In this document: positions 43,480-51,152 of the stretch, in pieces
Layout: each line of letters begins with the position of its first letter
Position numbering within the stretch: position 1 is the first letter of the stretch
Assembly: GCF_001735805.1 (NCBI RefSeq)
Contig: NZ_CP017248.1
Coordinates: 8,308,001 to 8,372,000 of the forward strand
Origin: Streptomyces fodineus
Lineage (GTDB): Bacteria; Actinomycetota; Actinomycetes; Streptomycetales; Streptomycetaceae
Direction: 5' to 3'
DNA length: 64,000 nt
Translations under genes and position numbers: made by a program
Notes under the pieces: generated by a model
Told to the model about the DNA's origin: nothing
Databases searched by the model: none
Seen by the model: the letters and a program-made list of their open reading frames with translations, nothing else

Positions 43480-44463
43480 ATGACCACCATCATCACTCCC
43501 CGCCTCCGGTACGACGCCACGGCGGTACGCCCAGAGTGGGAGGACCTCCCTCAGGACGTTCGCCGACTCATCGCACAACGCCTCGGGGGCGAGGTGCAGG
43601 CCGGGCCCAGTGCAGGGAGCGGATTCACCAGCGGCTTCGCCGCCGTACTCCGTGGGACGTCCGGACCTCAGTTCATCAAAGTGGTCAACAGCCTGGACAA
43701 TCCTGTGGTCGCCGACTGCTACCGGCGGGAAGCCGTGATCAACCAGGCGCTCCCCGCACAGATTCCGGCACCGCACCTGCAATGGATGGAGGAGCACGAC
43801 GGATGGGTCGTCCTCGGCATTGATGCTGTCGACGGCGGCCGCTTGCCCACGACGCCATGGAAACCCGACGAGCTCACGGCCACTCTCGACGCATACACGG
43901 TGATTGCCGAGGCCCTCTCCATCCCACCCGCATCACTTCAGCGCGTTGGCCTCAAGCCAGTAGGGGACGACGGTGACTTCGCCGACTGGCGCAACCTCGC
44001 CCGTGGTGCCACGCCCACGGACGTCCTCCCCTCCTGGATGCCACTCGATCTACTGGAAGTGCTGGCCAGTCTGGAAGGCCGATGGCGGGAAGCCGTCGCA
44101 GGCAATGCCGTCCTTCACCACGACCTGCGTCAGGACAACGTGCTGATCGACGCATCCGGCACGGCGTGGATCTGCGACTGGAACTGGCCCTGCCTAGGGG
44201 CAAGCTGGTTCGACCTCGTCCTGCTCCTGGCCACCGCCTACGCCGACGGCCACGATGCCACCACCCTGTTTACCCAGCACCCCACCGCCGCCGGAGTCGC
44301 TGACGAGCAACTCGATGCGGCGCTGGCCGCGCTCTCAGGGTTCTTCCTCACCTCCGGCGGACAGCCCCCAGCAGACTGGTCACCGCACATTCGCCAGCAC
44401 CAGACGTGGTGTGGAGAGGTCACACTGCGATGGCTGGCCGACCGGCGTGGCTGGACATTCTGA
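43480..44463 (+). CDS. APH-family phosphotransferase, divergent from aspS
   Basis: A 327-residue APH-fold kinase. The catalytic loop is AVLHHDLRQDNVLIDASGTA with HxD...N, and the metal site is WICDWNWPCLGASWFDLVLL. The ATP lobe is FTSGFAAVLRGTSGPQFIKV, where QFIKV carries the Lys. It is a little longer than typical antibiotic kinases. It is divergent from aspS, and the 414-base gap contains the T-box leader on the other strand. Antibiotic or metabolite kinase is possible; no specific substrate can be named. The stop falls in the short gap before serS on the other strand. Confidence 0.75.
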   Translation: MTTIITPRLRYDATAVRPEWEDLPQDVRRLIAQRLGGEVQAGPSAGSGFTSGFAAVLRGTSGPQFIKVVNSLDNPVVADCYRREAVINQALPAQIPAPHLQWMEEHDGWVVLGIDAVDGGRLPTTPWKPDELTATLDAYTVIAEALSIPPASLQRVGLKPVGDDGDFADWRNLARGATPTDVLPSWMPLDLLEVLASLEGRWREAVAGNAVLHHDLRQDNVLIDASGTAWICDWNWPCLGASWFDLVLLLATAYADGHDATTLFTQHPTAAGVADEQLDAALAALSGFFLTSGGQPPADWSPHIRQHQTWCGEVTLRWLADRRGWTF

Positions 44464-44508
44464 GCTGAGGGACACACTTTCAGTGCACGACGGTCGACCC
44501 GCTCGGCG

Positions 44509-45795
44509 TCAGACCGACACCGGTGCTGCAAGGACACCGCTCGGGACCCACTTCCGCAGGACGTCCGGGACCGCCACGGTGCCGTCGGCCTGCTGGTGCT
44601 GCTCCAGGAGCGCGGGCACCAGGCGGCTGGTCGCCAGTCCCGAGGCGTTCAGCGTGTGCAGGTACGCCGACCTGCCCTGCCGGGGCCGGAAGCGGATGTT
44701 GCCACGCCTCGCCTGGTAGTCGCGGGCATTCGACACCGAGCTGACCTCAACGTACGAGCCGACGCTCGGCAGCCACACCTCGACGTCGTAGGTCTTGGCC
44801 ATCGCTGCGCTGGTGTCCCCTGCCGCAAGCCGTGTGATCCGGTAGTGCAGACCCAGTTCGTTTACCAACTCCTCAGCCCTGCCGAGGAGGTCCTCGTGCG
44901 CGGCGTCGGAGGCGTCGGGGTGGGTGAACTGGAACAGCTCGACCTTGTTGAACTGGTGCCCTCGCAGGGTCCCCCGCTCCGCCGTGCGATAGCCGCCGGC
45001 CTCCTTGCGGTAGCACGGCGTATAGGCGACGTACCGCTTCGGCAGCTCGGCCTCGGGCAGCGTCTCGTCCCGGTGGAGGTTGACCAGGGCGGTCTCCGCG
45101 GTCGGCAGCAAGAACCGCTCCGGGCCTTGCTCGCCCTCCTCCAGAGCGAAGACCTCGTCGGCGAACTTCGGGAATTGGCCGGCCGCATACCCGGCCGCGA
45201 ACGTCAGCACGTGGGGCGGTAGCACGAACTCGTAGCCGTCCTGCACATGGGCTTCGACGAAGTAGTTCAGCAGCGCCCACTCGAGGAGCGCACCGTTACC
45301 CCGGTAGAGCCAGAAGCCGCTGCCGCCGAGCTTCGTACCCCGCTCGTAGTCGACCAGACCGAGGCGCCGGGCGAGCTCCACGTGATCCTTGGGCCTGAGC
45401 CCGAACTCAGGGCGTCGCCCGACTTCGCGGACGACCTCGTTGTTCTCCTTGCCTCCGGCCGGCACGTCCGCGTCGGGCAGGTTCGGCAGTGGATCGAGGA
45501 AGGCCTGCCGGGCCTGTTCCAGTTCAGCGCACCGCGTCTCGGCGGCGGTCAGTTGCTCGCTGACGGCTGTCGCCTCCGGATGCAGGTCCGCCGCGCCCTC
45601 ACCAGCCCGTTGCCGCTTCGCGATGTCGCCGGAGATCCTCTTGCGGTCCCCGCGCAGGCGTTCTACCTCGGTGCGCACCGCCCGGTAGTCGTCGTCCAGG
45701 TGCAGGAACGCGTCGAGGTCGACGTGGACCGCCCGCTTGGCCAGCGCCTCCTGGACGTAGTCCGGGTTTTGGCGAATCAGGGTGACATCGATCAT
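44509..45795 (-). CDS. serS: Seryl-tRNA synthetase
   Basis: A 428-residue class II enzyme of normal bacterial length. The N-terminal coiled-coil arm (VRTEVERLRGDRKRISGDIA) and the catalytic core are present: motif 2 YTPCYRKEAGGYRTAERGTL, motif 3 GLATSRLVPALLEQH, and the tRNA-contact region HQFNKVELFQFT. It charges tRNA-Ser. ATG 45795 has GGAG 10 bases upstream. It follows a T-box leader with a UCC specifier, so uncharged tRNA-Ser should induce it. A second serS is expected elsewhere in the genome, so this one looks like an accessory copy, perhaps insensitive to an inhibitor. Confidence 0.93.
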   Translation of the reverse strand: MIDVTLIRQNPDYVQEALAKRAVHVDLDAFLHLDDDYRAVRTEVERLRGDRKRISGDIAKRQRAGEGAADLHPEATAVSEQLTAAETRCAELEQARQAFLDPLPNLPDADVPAGGKENNEVVREVGRRPEFGLRPKDHVELARRLGLVDYERGTKLGGSGFWLYRGNGALLEWALLNYFVEAHVQDGYEFVLPPHVLTFAAGYAAGQFPKFADEVFALEEGEQGPERFLLPTAETALVNLHRDETLPEAELPKRYVAYTPCYRKEAGGYRTAERGTLRGHQFNKVELFQFTHPDASDAAHEDLLGRAEELVNELGLHYRITRLAAGDTSAAMAKTYDVEVWLPSVGSYVEVSSVSNARDYQARRGNIRFRPRQGRSAYLHTLNASGLATSRLVPALLEQHQQADGTVAVPDVLRKWVPSGVLAAPVSV

Positions 45796-45837
45796 TCTGC
45801 CGGTGCTCCATTCGATCAGCCGTCGTGACGTGATCCC

Positions 45838-46075
45838 TTGGGAGCGCGGGCGAGAAAGGGCATCTCGCGGTGCCACCGCGCCTTCGCCACCACCATGTGG
45901 TGGCCTCATTCACGACCTGGTCACGGGGGTCAACCGGCGGGGCATTGGGCCGTCCATGAGGCCGTTCCTCCCCGCACTCGGGAGTGGATTCACCCTGGGG
46001 CGCGAGGCTGCCTTCCCAGCTGCCGGCAGCTCTCTCGGCTCGCGTGATCCCGGGCTACTCGTCTCCGTCATCGCG
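45838..46075 (-). promoter_or_regulatory. T-box riboswitch, Ser (UCC) specifier
   Basis: The minus-strand leader begins like that of aspS (GACGGAGACGAGTAGCCCGG) and is almost identical through stem I, including GAGAGAGC and GGCAGC. The specifier is TCC at 45986-45988 in the context GGTGAATCCACTCCC, at the same place as GAC in the aspS leader. The core is GGTGGCACCGCG at 45866-45877; UGGC fits a G discriminator base, as expected for tRNA-Ser. CCCTTT and AAGGG blocks flank the end. The mRNA continues 42 bases to the serS ATG. Confidence 0.9.
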
Positions 46076-46161
46076 TTGATGGAGAGGCTAGGACGTGAGC
46101 CTCGACATCGGTACCGAATATCACCGAGAGCGGTGTATCCACACGCTGTGGATACACGCCT

Positions 46162-46746
46162 CTACCTCGACATCGGGCGCTCCCCCGACGGGAGAGCCCT
46201 TGCCTGTTGCCTTCTGTGACCGTTGACGAAGCGCAGTCGATCCGCAGCATCCTCCAGGGTAGAGCCACCCCGCACTGACGGCGTGCCCACCATCGTCAGG
46301 GAGATCACTCCGACGGAGCACAGCCCGGTTGCCTCTGATGTGGGTGCCCGGACAAGGGCGAAGCCAGGTAACCGAGACTCGGCCCCCTGGCCTTGCGCGA
46401 CCCGATCAATCAACCTTGCCCTGAACCCCAGGAACTGCTCTCGAACAGAGCGTGAGATCCGTCCACGTGCAGGCACAGCGATCTTGCGATCCTTTGCCCG
46501 CCTCCGGATCTCTGCGGGATCCGGTTCGGCATCGCTGAACGTGGCAGCGGGAACCCATTTCCGGGTGGCCGCCGGCGCCTTGCGAGACCTCACCCTCCTG
46601 CCGGAAGACGTCCGGCGAGCAGCCTTCACGAAGGGGGAGAGCGTGGATTCGAGGTTCTCATATGAAGCCGCGCTGAGGCCTATTTCGTAGGAGACGCCGT
46701 CGACTCGAGTGCCTGCGCCAGCAGGTCGCACGTTGTGCTTCTGCAT
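46162..46746 (-). CDS. Lsr2-like nucleoid protein variant
   Basis: The recognised core is VDGVSYEIGLSAASYENLES, then LSPFVKAARRTSSGRRVRSR, and the C-terminal DNA-binding helices DPAEIRRRAKDRKIAVPARG with the RGR minor-groove motif and ISRSVREQF. Lsr2 is normally about 110 residues; this one is 194 because the frame runs on for 80 residues of poor coding bias after the last helix, which looks like loss of the proper stop. The N-terminal strand is shortened (no usual VxxxLxDDxDG). Lsr2 silences AT-rich foreign DNA. This copy is probably an acquired or decaying variant. Confidence 0.65.
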   Translation of the reverse strand: MQKHNVRPAGAGTRVDGVSYEIGLSAASYENLESTLSPFVKAARRTSSGRRVRSRKAPAATRKWVPAATFSDAEPDPAEIRRRAKDRKIAVPARGRISRSVREQFLGFRARLIDRVAQGQGAESRLPGFALVRAPTSEATGLCSVGVISLTMVGTPSVRGGSTLEDAADRLRFVNGHRRQQARALPSGERPMSR

Positions 46747-46813
46747 CGGGTAGCCGAACCAGGTGTCGGCCGTTGTGCAGTTGGGCAGGTGACGCCGCTG
46801 GCGGGCAGGGGTT

Positions 46814-47026
46814 CTACCGGCCCTGCGCAAACCGCTCCAGGAAGGAGCGCACCACCACCGTTGTGGCCAAGGTGATGATCAGCATGGTCCAGCTCCAGGG
46901 GCCACCGAACTCCCCGGCCGCCAGCCTGTAGGCGTACCCGGCGATAATGCCCGCCACCGCGGCCAGCGCCATGCGGTGCCAGCGCCGCAAGTGCGATGTC
47001 CTACTCGCAGTCCCCTCTTTTGCCAT
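46814..47026 (-). CDS. Small membrane protein
   Basis: A 70-residue protein from ATG 47026 with two probable membrane helices: MALAAVAGIIAGYAYRLAAG and WSWTMLIITLATTVVVRSFL. A short basic N-terminus (TSHLRRWHR) suggests the N-terminus is inside. No family was recognised. It lies alone between the NUDIX operon and the Lsr2-like gene. Confidence 0.55.
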   Translation of the reverse strand: MAKEGTASRTSHLRRWHRMALAAVAGIIAGYAYRLAAGEFGGPWSWTMLIITLATTVVVRSFLERFAQGR

Positions 47027-47112
47027 ACGCCGACCGTACCCTGACCGCAACTGGTACCTCTCCCGTGCCTAGATGCTCGATCCAGCGCCCGCGCCCTCCG
47101 CCGGTATGGGGA

Positions 47113-47820
47113 TCAGTCGTACAGGCGTCCCGGCAGGGAGCCCTGGCCGGACTGCAGGATGTGGGCGGCCTCCAGCGGGATCCAGAAGCATTCGAAGTGC
47201 GTGGGCTCCTGCTCCCCGTCGTGGTCCTCCTGGCTCATCCACCGCTCCGGGGTGGGCTCGGTCAGTTCCAGGTGGAAGACGTGCCGGTGCTGGAGTTCGA
47301 ACCGGTACGGGCTGATGTCGTACTCGGTCTCGCCGAGCTTGCACACGATCTTGAAGTCCTTCAGGCCGGTCTCCTCGCGGGCCTCGCGCAGCGCAGCCGC
47401 CTCCGGTGTCTCGCTCTCATGGATGCTGCCGGCCGGGACCTGGATGCCGACCTCCTCGTAGCTGTAGCCGGTGTGCCGGAAGACCAGCAGCTTTCCGTCG
47501 CGCACGACGTAGCAGAGCACCTTGTCCTTGGTGGCCTTCTCGGGCACGGGAACACCCCTCTTCATTCGTTGGAACCGGTTGAGTACCCGGCGGTGCCCGA
47601 GGTGAGGAAGCACGGCGTGCACCCCGTTGTTGGCGTCTCCGAGTGCCTGCCGGGTGAGCCGTTGCACCAGCTCGCGGTCGATGCCGCTGTCCGGCCCGCT
47701 GACGCGGGCCCGAACCGGCCGTAGGGAGCCGAGGACCGATTCCTCGTCGCGGGTGGGGCGCGCGAGGTGAGCCCGAGCCCCGAACGATCGGCGAGTGCCT
47801 GGGTCGGTGGACGGATCCAT
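47113..47820 (-). CDS. NUDIX hydrolase with N-terminal extension
   Basis: A 235-residue protein; ATG 47820 overlaps the previous stop (ATGA). The first 85 residues have coding bias but no recognised motif (LVQRLTRQALGDANNGVHAV). The NUDIX domain begins at KDKVLCYVVRDGKLLVFRHT and has its box at PAGSIHESETPEAAALREAR followed by EETGL. Trp/Glu-rich segments after it (WMSQEDHDGEQEPTHFECFW) are usual for the family. It is the last gene of the NUDIX operon. The substrate is unknown. Confidence 0.85.
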   Translation of the reverse strand: MDPSTDPGTRRSFGARAHLARPTRDEESVLGSLRPVRARVSGPDSGIDRELVQRLTRQALGDANNGVHAVLPHLGHRRVLNRFQRMKRGVPVPEKATKDKVLCYVVRDGKLLVFRHTGYSYEEVGIQVPAGSIHESETPEAAALREAREETGLKDFKIVCKLGETEYDISPYRFELQHRHVFHLELTEPTPERWMSQEDHDGEQEPTHFECFWIPLEAAHILQSGQGSLPGRLYD

Positions 47821-48281
47821 CACGCGACCTCCTCGCGCCAGGTGGCGAGGACGGCCTGCACAGCGCGGGATACCTGTTCCTGCTCCGTGTGGTCGGCCCA
47901 TAGGTGTTCATCGTGTTCGGTGAGCTTGACCGTGTCGCTCTCGTGGGTGGTTGTGGCGGTGAAGTTGAACTGACGAGTCTTCTTGCCGCTCTTGGAGAGG
48001 TAGTCGAAGTGTCCGAGGTAGGACCCGATCGCGGAGACCGTGAGGCCGGTCTCCTCGGCGACTTCCCGGTGCAGGGCCTCGGTCAGGGTCTCGCCCGCGT
48101 CGACGCCGCCGGAAGGGAGCTCCCACAGGCCGCCGAGGTAGTCGTCGGCAGCGCGGTGCAGCAGCAGCACCTTGCCTTGTGCGTTGGAGATGACGGCGCC
48201 GACGACGTACTTGGTGATGCTGTCGGCGTCGGCGGCGTGGATGAGGTCGCCCAGGAAGGCGGCGTCGACGGGTGCGTTCAC
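47820..48281 (-). CDS. NUDIX hydrolase
   Basis: A 153-residue single-domain NUDIX protein. Strands ITKYVVGAVISNAQGKVLLL and the box LPSGGVDAGETLTEALHREV followed by AEETGL are intact, including the metal-binding REVAEE. The GTG start at 48281 overlaps the stop of the 22-residue ORF (GTGA), and its own stop overlaps the next ATG (ATGA). Tight coupling suggests stoichiometric expression with its neighbours. Confidence 0.9.
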   Translation of the reverse strand: MNAPVDAAFLGDLIHAADADSITKYVVGAVISNAQGKVLLLHRAADDYLGGLWELPSGGVDAGETLTEALHREVAEETGLTVSAIGSYLGHFDYLSKSGKKTRQFNFTATTTHESDTVKLTEHDEHLWADHTEQEQVSRAVQAVLATWREEVA

Positions 48282-48346
48282 TTCACGAGTTCCCTGTGGT
48301 GGTCGGCGACCTTGATGATGGCCGCGGTGTACGCCTCGGCGGGCAT
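48278..48346 (-). CDS. 22-residue ORF, possible leader or micropeptide
   Basis: ATG 48346 begins MPAEAYTAAIIKVADHHREL and ends VK with TGA overlapping the GTG of the NUDIX gene (GTGA). Third positions are mainly G or C. It lies 29 bases after the ASCH-NUDIX gene. It may be a real micropeptide or just a coupling ORF that lets ribosomes reinitiate. There is no strong ribosome site. Confidence 0.4.
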   Translation of the reverse strand: MPAEAYTAAIIKVADHHRELVK

Positions 48347-48374
48347 GATTGCCCCTGGGTGGGTGCGTTGGGGA

Positions 48375-49277
48375 TCAGGTGTGCGTGATGAGGTAGGCGG
48401 GGCCTTCGCCGCGCCGCGCTCGTTCGATGGCGTCGAGGCGGGCGAAGGCGCGCGGTGCCAGCAGCTCCTGCCATGTGGCGAGGTCGTGGACGGCCCACAT
48501 GTCGTGCTCGTCGGGATCGAGTCGGATCCGGCCGAGCTGGTTGGCGGTCAGCCGGCCTCCGTCGAAGATGAGCCCTACCTTGTTCAGCGGCAGGCGTGGC
48601 CCGGCGTGCAGGAAGTGCGTCAGGAGGAGCTTCGGCGTGTCCTGTGCGAGCTCGAGGCTGGTCTCTTCGACTGCTTCGCGGCGGGCGGTCTGCAGCGGGT
48701 CCTCGCCTGGGGCGTCCAGGTTGCCGCCCGGGAACTGCCAGAGGCGCGAGCCGTAGACCGAGCGCAGCTGGACCGGCCGGTCGTGCTCGTCGCGGATGTA
48801 CAGGCAGCCGTACACCGTGTGGTGGGGGACGGTCTGTGCATACTGCGCGGGCGTCATCGGCATGGGGCGGCCGGGCCGAGCAGGGCGGTGGTCGAATGCG
48901 AAGGCGAGGACACCAAGTGCTTCCTTGGCCGGCGGGTAGATGCTGCGGAGGTTGGCGAGCAGTTCTCCGTGCGGTCCGTCGGGGTCGATGCGCGCGGGGT
49001 CCTCCGAGCTGAGCAGGTCCTCGAAGGAGGGGTACGGGGTGATCCGGTGCACGATGATGTCGAGTTCCCGGCCGGTGTCGCGATCGTGGAAGACGATCGT
49101 GTCGCCGGCTGCGACGGCGCGCTTCTGCGGGGTGGCCACCCTCACTTCGATCGTCTTGCGGCCTGCTTCCACTTGGCGGTAGTACCGCGGGAGCAGGTGC
49201 ATGTGGTGCTCTTGCGGTTCGTCTCCGGTCGCCGGCCTCGGGACGGCTGGGATCCCCTGTTGGGTGTCTTCAGGCAC
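48375..49277 (-). CDS. ASCH domain fused to NUDIX hydrolase
   Basis: A 300-residue fusion. Residues 25-100 are an ASCH domain: HHMHLLPRYYRQVEAGRKTI and IEVRVATPQKRAVAAGDTIV, then DIIVHRITPYPSFEDLL. ASCH domains bind RNA or nucleotides. Residues 135-290 are a NUDIX domain with WQFPGGNLDAPGEDPLQTAR and the box ending REAVEETSLEL. The start GTG 49277 overlaps the previous gene by 8 bases; an internal ATG at 49202 is possible. Fusing a nucleotide-binding and a hydrolase domain suggests action on modified nucleotides or RNA ends. Confidence 0.85.
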   Translation of the reverse strand: MPEDTQQGIPAVPRPATGDEPQEHHMHLLPRYYRQVEAGRKTIEVRVATPQKRAVAAGDTIVFHDRDTGRELDIIVHRITPYPSFEDLLSSEDPARIDPDGPHGELLANLRSIYPPAKEALGVLAFAFDHRPARPGRPMPMTPAQYAQTVPHHTVYGCLYIRDEHDRPVQLRSVYGSRLWQFPGGNLDAPGEDPLQTARREAVEETSLELAQDTPKLLLTHFLHAGPRLPLNKVGLIFDGGRLTANQLGRIRLDPDEHDMWAVHDLATWQELLAPRAFARLDAIERARRGEGPAYLITHT

Positions 49278-49440
49278 GCGTGCCTCCGATGGATGCGGTG
49301 GGGTCCGTTGCGGTCTGTGGCCCGTGGAGGTTGAACCGGCATTGCTCAGTGCAGGTGTCGACGCGCCCCACGGCCTGCTCGGAGAGCTGCCGCACTTCCT
49401 CGGGCGCGAGGTCCGGGTGCTTGGAGGCGACAGTGCTCAT
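49270..49440 (-). CDS. 56-residue peptide with CxxxC motif
   Basis: ATG 49440 overlaps the stop of the triple-NUDIX gene (ATGA) and the peptide ends 8 bases into the ASCH-NUDIX gene. It reads MSTVASKHPDLAPEEVRQLS and then DTCTEQCRFNLHGP. It has good coding bias throughout. The helical N-terminal half and a Cys-containing C-terminal half resemble leader-core layouts of ribosomal peptides, but no maturation enzyme of a known RiPP type is seen nearby. It could also be a small structural subunit of the NUDIX proteins. Confidence 0.6.
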   Translation of the reverse strand: MSTVASKHPDLAPEEVRQLSEQAVGRVDTCTEQCRFNLHGPQTATDPTASIGGTRA

Positions 49441-50717
49441 GCCCACCCCGTTTCGGAGTAGAGGCGGTCGGCGCGGATGCCCTCGATGGCAACTCGGGTG
49501 TAGGGGACGAGGTCGTCGGGGAGTGCGGCCGGGTCCCAAAATTTCCACTGGGTGCACTTGTCCGGCTCGCGCAGTTCGGGCTCGCCGGTCCAGGCCCGGG
49601 GGCGGAAGAAGAGGCCCATACGGGGTCGGTCCCCGGCGCGGTCGATGTGGTGGACGACGTGGACGAGTTCGATGTCCTGCGGCTGGATCTGCAGGCCGGC
49701 CTCCTCCCGTGCCTCTCTGATCAGGCACGTGATGGCGCTCTCCTGCTCGCAGTGGCCGGCCAGAACGTGCCAGGTGGAGGGCGCGAACGCGGAGTCGCGG
49801 TGGCGTAGCCCGAGCAGCACCGTTCCGTCGGGCCGCTCCAGGTAGAGGTGGACGCCGATGACGTTGAGGACCGTGCCGTGCGGGGAGGCCGGGTGGCGCT
49901 CCTCGTCGGAGGCTGCCCCGGTGTTCGCCGCGGTGCTGGATGCGCTGGCCGTGCGGCTGGCCGCGTGACGCTGTACCAGGTCGCTGGTGGTGTCTGCGAT
50001 GCGTAGCCGGTGGAGTTCGTCGGGGGCGAACCAGGCCAGCATCACCCCTTCCGTCAGGCGGAGTTCGCGGGGATCGCCATTCCAGCGGCCGGCGTAGATG
50101 GCGATGGGCACGGTCCCGCCGGATGCGTCGGTTGCTTCCTCGATGCCGAACGGGGTCAGGTCGGCGATGTCGAGACCGGCTTCCTCGTCCAGTTCCCGCC
50201 GCACGGTGTGTTCCAGGGTGGCGTCCTGGGGCTCTCGGCCGCCGCCCAGCAGTGACCACATGCCCGGCTCCCAGATCTGGCCGGGGAAGTAGTCGCGCAG
50301 GTGGAGCAGGTACTCGCCGCGGTCGTTGTAGATCAGGGCGGAGGCGTTGGCAGTCTCCGGTTCGGCTTCGGGCGTGAGCTTCAGCAGCTTCTCGCGCAGG
50401 GAGGGCGAGTACACCCTGCCCACGGGCCGCCACTCGATACCGCCGACCTCCTCCACCTGCAGCACGACCGGCACGTCCGTCGCCGTGCGCAGACGAAAGA
50501 GGAATCGGAGGTCGAAGTGCTGGTGGCCCGGTTCCCCCTTGCCTGGACGGGCGTCGATGTCGTGGATGTCGATGTCGAACGGCACGGCCTCGTGGCCGGG
50601 CCACGGTGTCACGGCCTGGGGAGGAATGCCGGTCTCCTCGTGTAGCTCCCGAAGAGCCGCCTCGGCCAGGGAGCCGTCTTCGGGCTCGGTGTGTCCGCCG
50701 TTAGGAACAGTTCGCAT
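49437..50717 (-). pseudogene. 3' part of a triple-NUDIX gene cut by the Tn554-like element
   Basis: A 426-residue frame starting MRTVPNGGH at a start codon supplied by the element end. The NUDIX boxes are NGGHTEPEDGSLAEAALREL (first), LGGGREPQDATLEHTVRREL (second) and AGHCEQESAITCLIREAREE (third). The second and third domains are complete; the first lacks its N-terminal strands, which are found at 62042-62278 on the same strand. Joining the two across one CCGCCG core restores the codons for PPGGHTEPED in frame. GGGGGAGGACTGAGAC before ATG 50717 is a good ribosome site made by element sequence, so the truncated protein is probably still translated. Confidence 0.85.
50695..50700 (+). repeat. 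Left 6-bp core (CCGCCG) of the Tn554-like element
   Basis: Identical to 62046-62051. The element begins with TTAGG at 50701. Removing the element and one core copy restores the interrupted NUDIX reading frame exactly. Confidence 0.8.
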
Positions 50718-50799
50718 GTCTCAGTCCTCCCCCTGTCTCACTGGCACCCAGGTGGAAGCGCCTGAACGATCTACTGTGAACCACGCGGCAACTGTCTCA
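50717..50799 (+). repeat. TGTCTCA repeats at the left element end
   Basis: TGTCTCA occurs at 50717-50723, 50734-50740 and 50793-50799. The complement TGAGACA occurs near the right end at 61950-61956 and 62019-62025, and the right end also holds the palindrome GAGACAGTCTC. Likely recombinase-binding repeats. Confidence 0.55.
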
Positions 50800-50816
50800 G
50801 AAAGAGGTGGGAAGCG

Positions 50817-51152
50817 ATGCCTGTTCGTGACCTTCTCGGCCGGGCTGCTCGATCAACTCGAAGTACTCACGTCCATCTAATGGGGCACGTCGAGATCGTC
50901 TGGTGCGCGCTCGCCCTTCTCTATGCGTTCGCTGACCATGAGTTGGACGGCTGCGCTTGTGTCCGTGCAGCGCTCGCATCAGCACCCCATGCGCGGGAAC
51001 GGGCCAGCATCGCTGTCTGGCAGGCGGCTCAGATGGTAGGGAATCCGTCATTGATCGGAAGGCTGCGGATCGGTCAGGTCCGTGGGCATACTCTCTGGGG
51101 CATGCAGGTGTCCACGTGGCCGGTGTGGCCGAGTGCGCGACGGGGGTGGTGA
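50817..51152 (+). CDS. Small hypothetical cargo protein
   Basis: A 111-residue frame starting at ATG 50817 behind AGAGGTGGGAAGCG, or at ATG 50880. It includes HVEIVWCALALLYAFADHEL, a hydrophobic helix, and ends WPVWPSARRGW with TGA overlapping the next ATG (TGATG). Coding bias is moderate, weaker than in the next genes. The coupling to the DUF7019-like gene is the best support for its being real. Confidence 0.4.
   Translation: MPVRDLLGRAARSTRSTHVHLMGHVEIVWCALALLYAFADHELDGCACVRAALASAPHARERASIAVWQAAQMVGNPSLIGRLRIGQVRGHTLWGMQVSTWPVWPSARRGW

Noticed and set aside
49270..50604. A 444-codon leftward frame in the NUDIX gene
   Set aside because: It is an Arg/Pro-rich shadow of the triple-NUDIX frame; only its last 56 codons (49270-49440) form a real gene.
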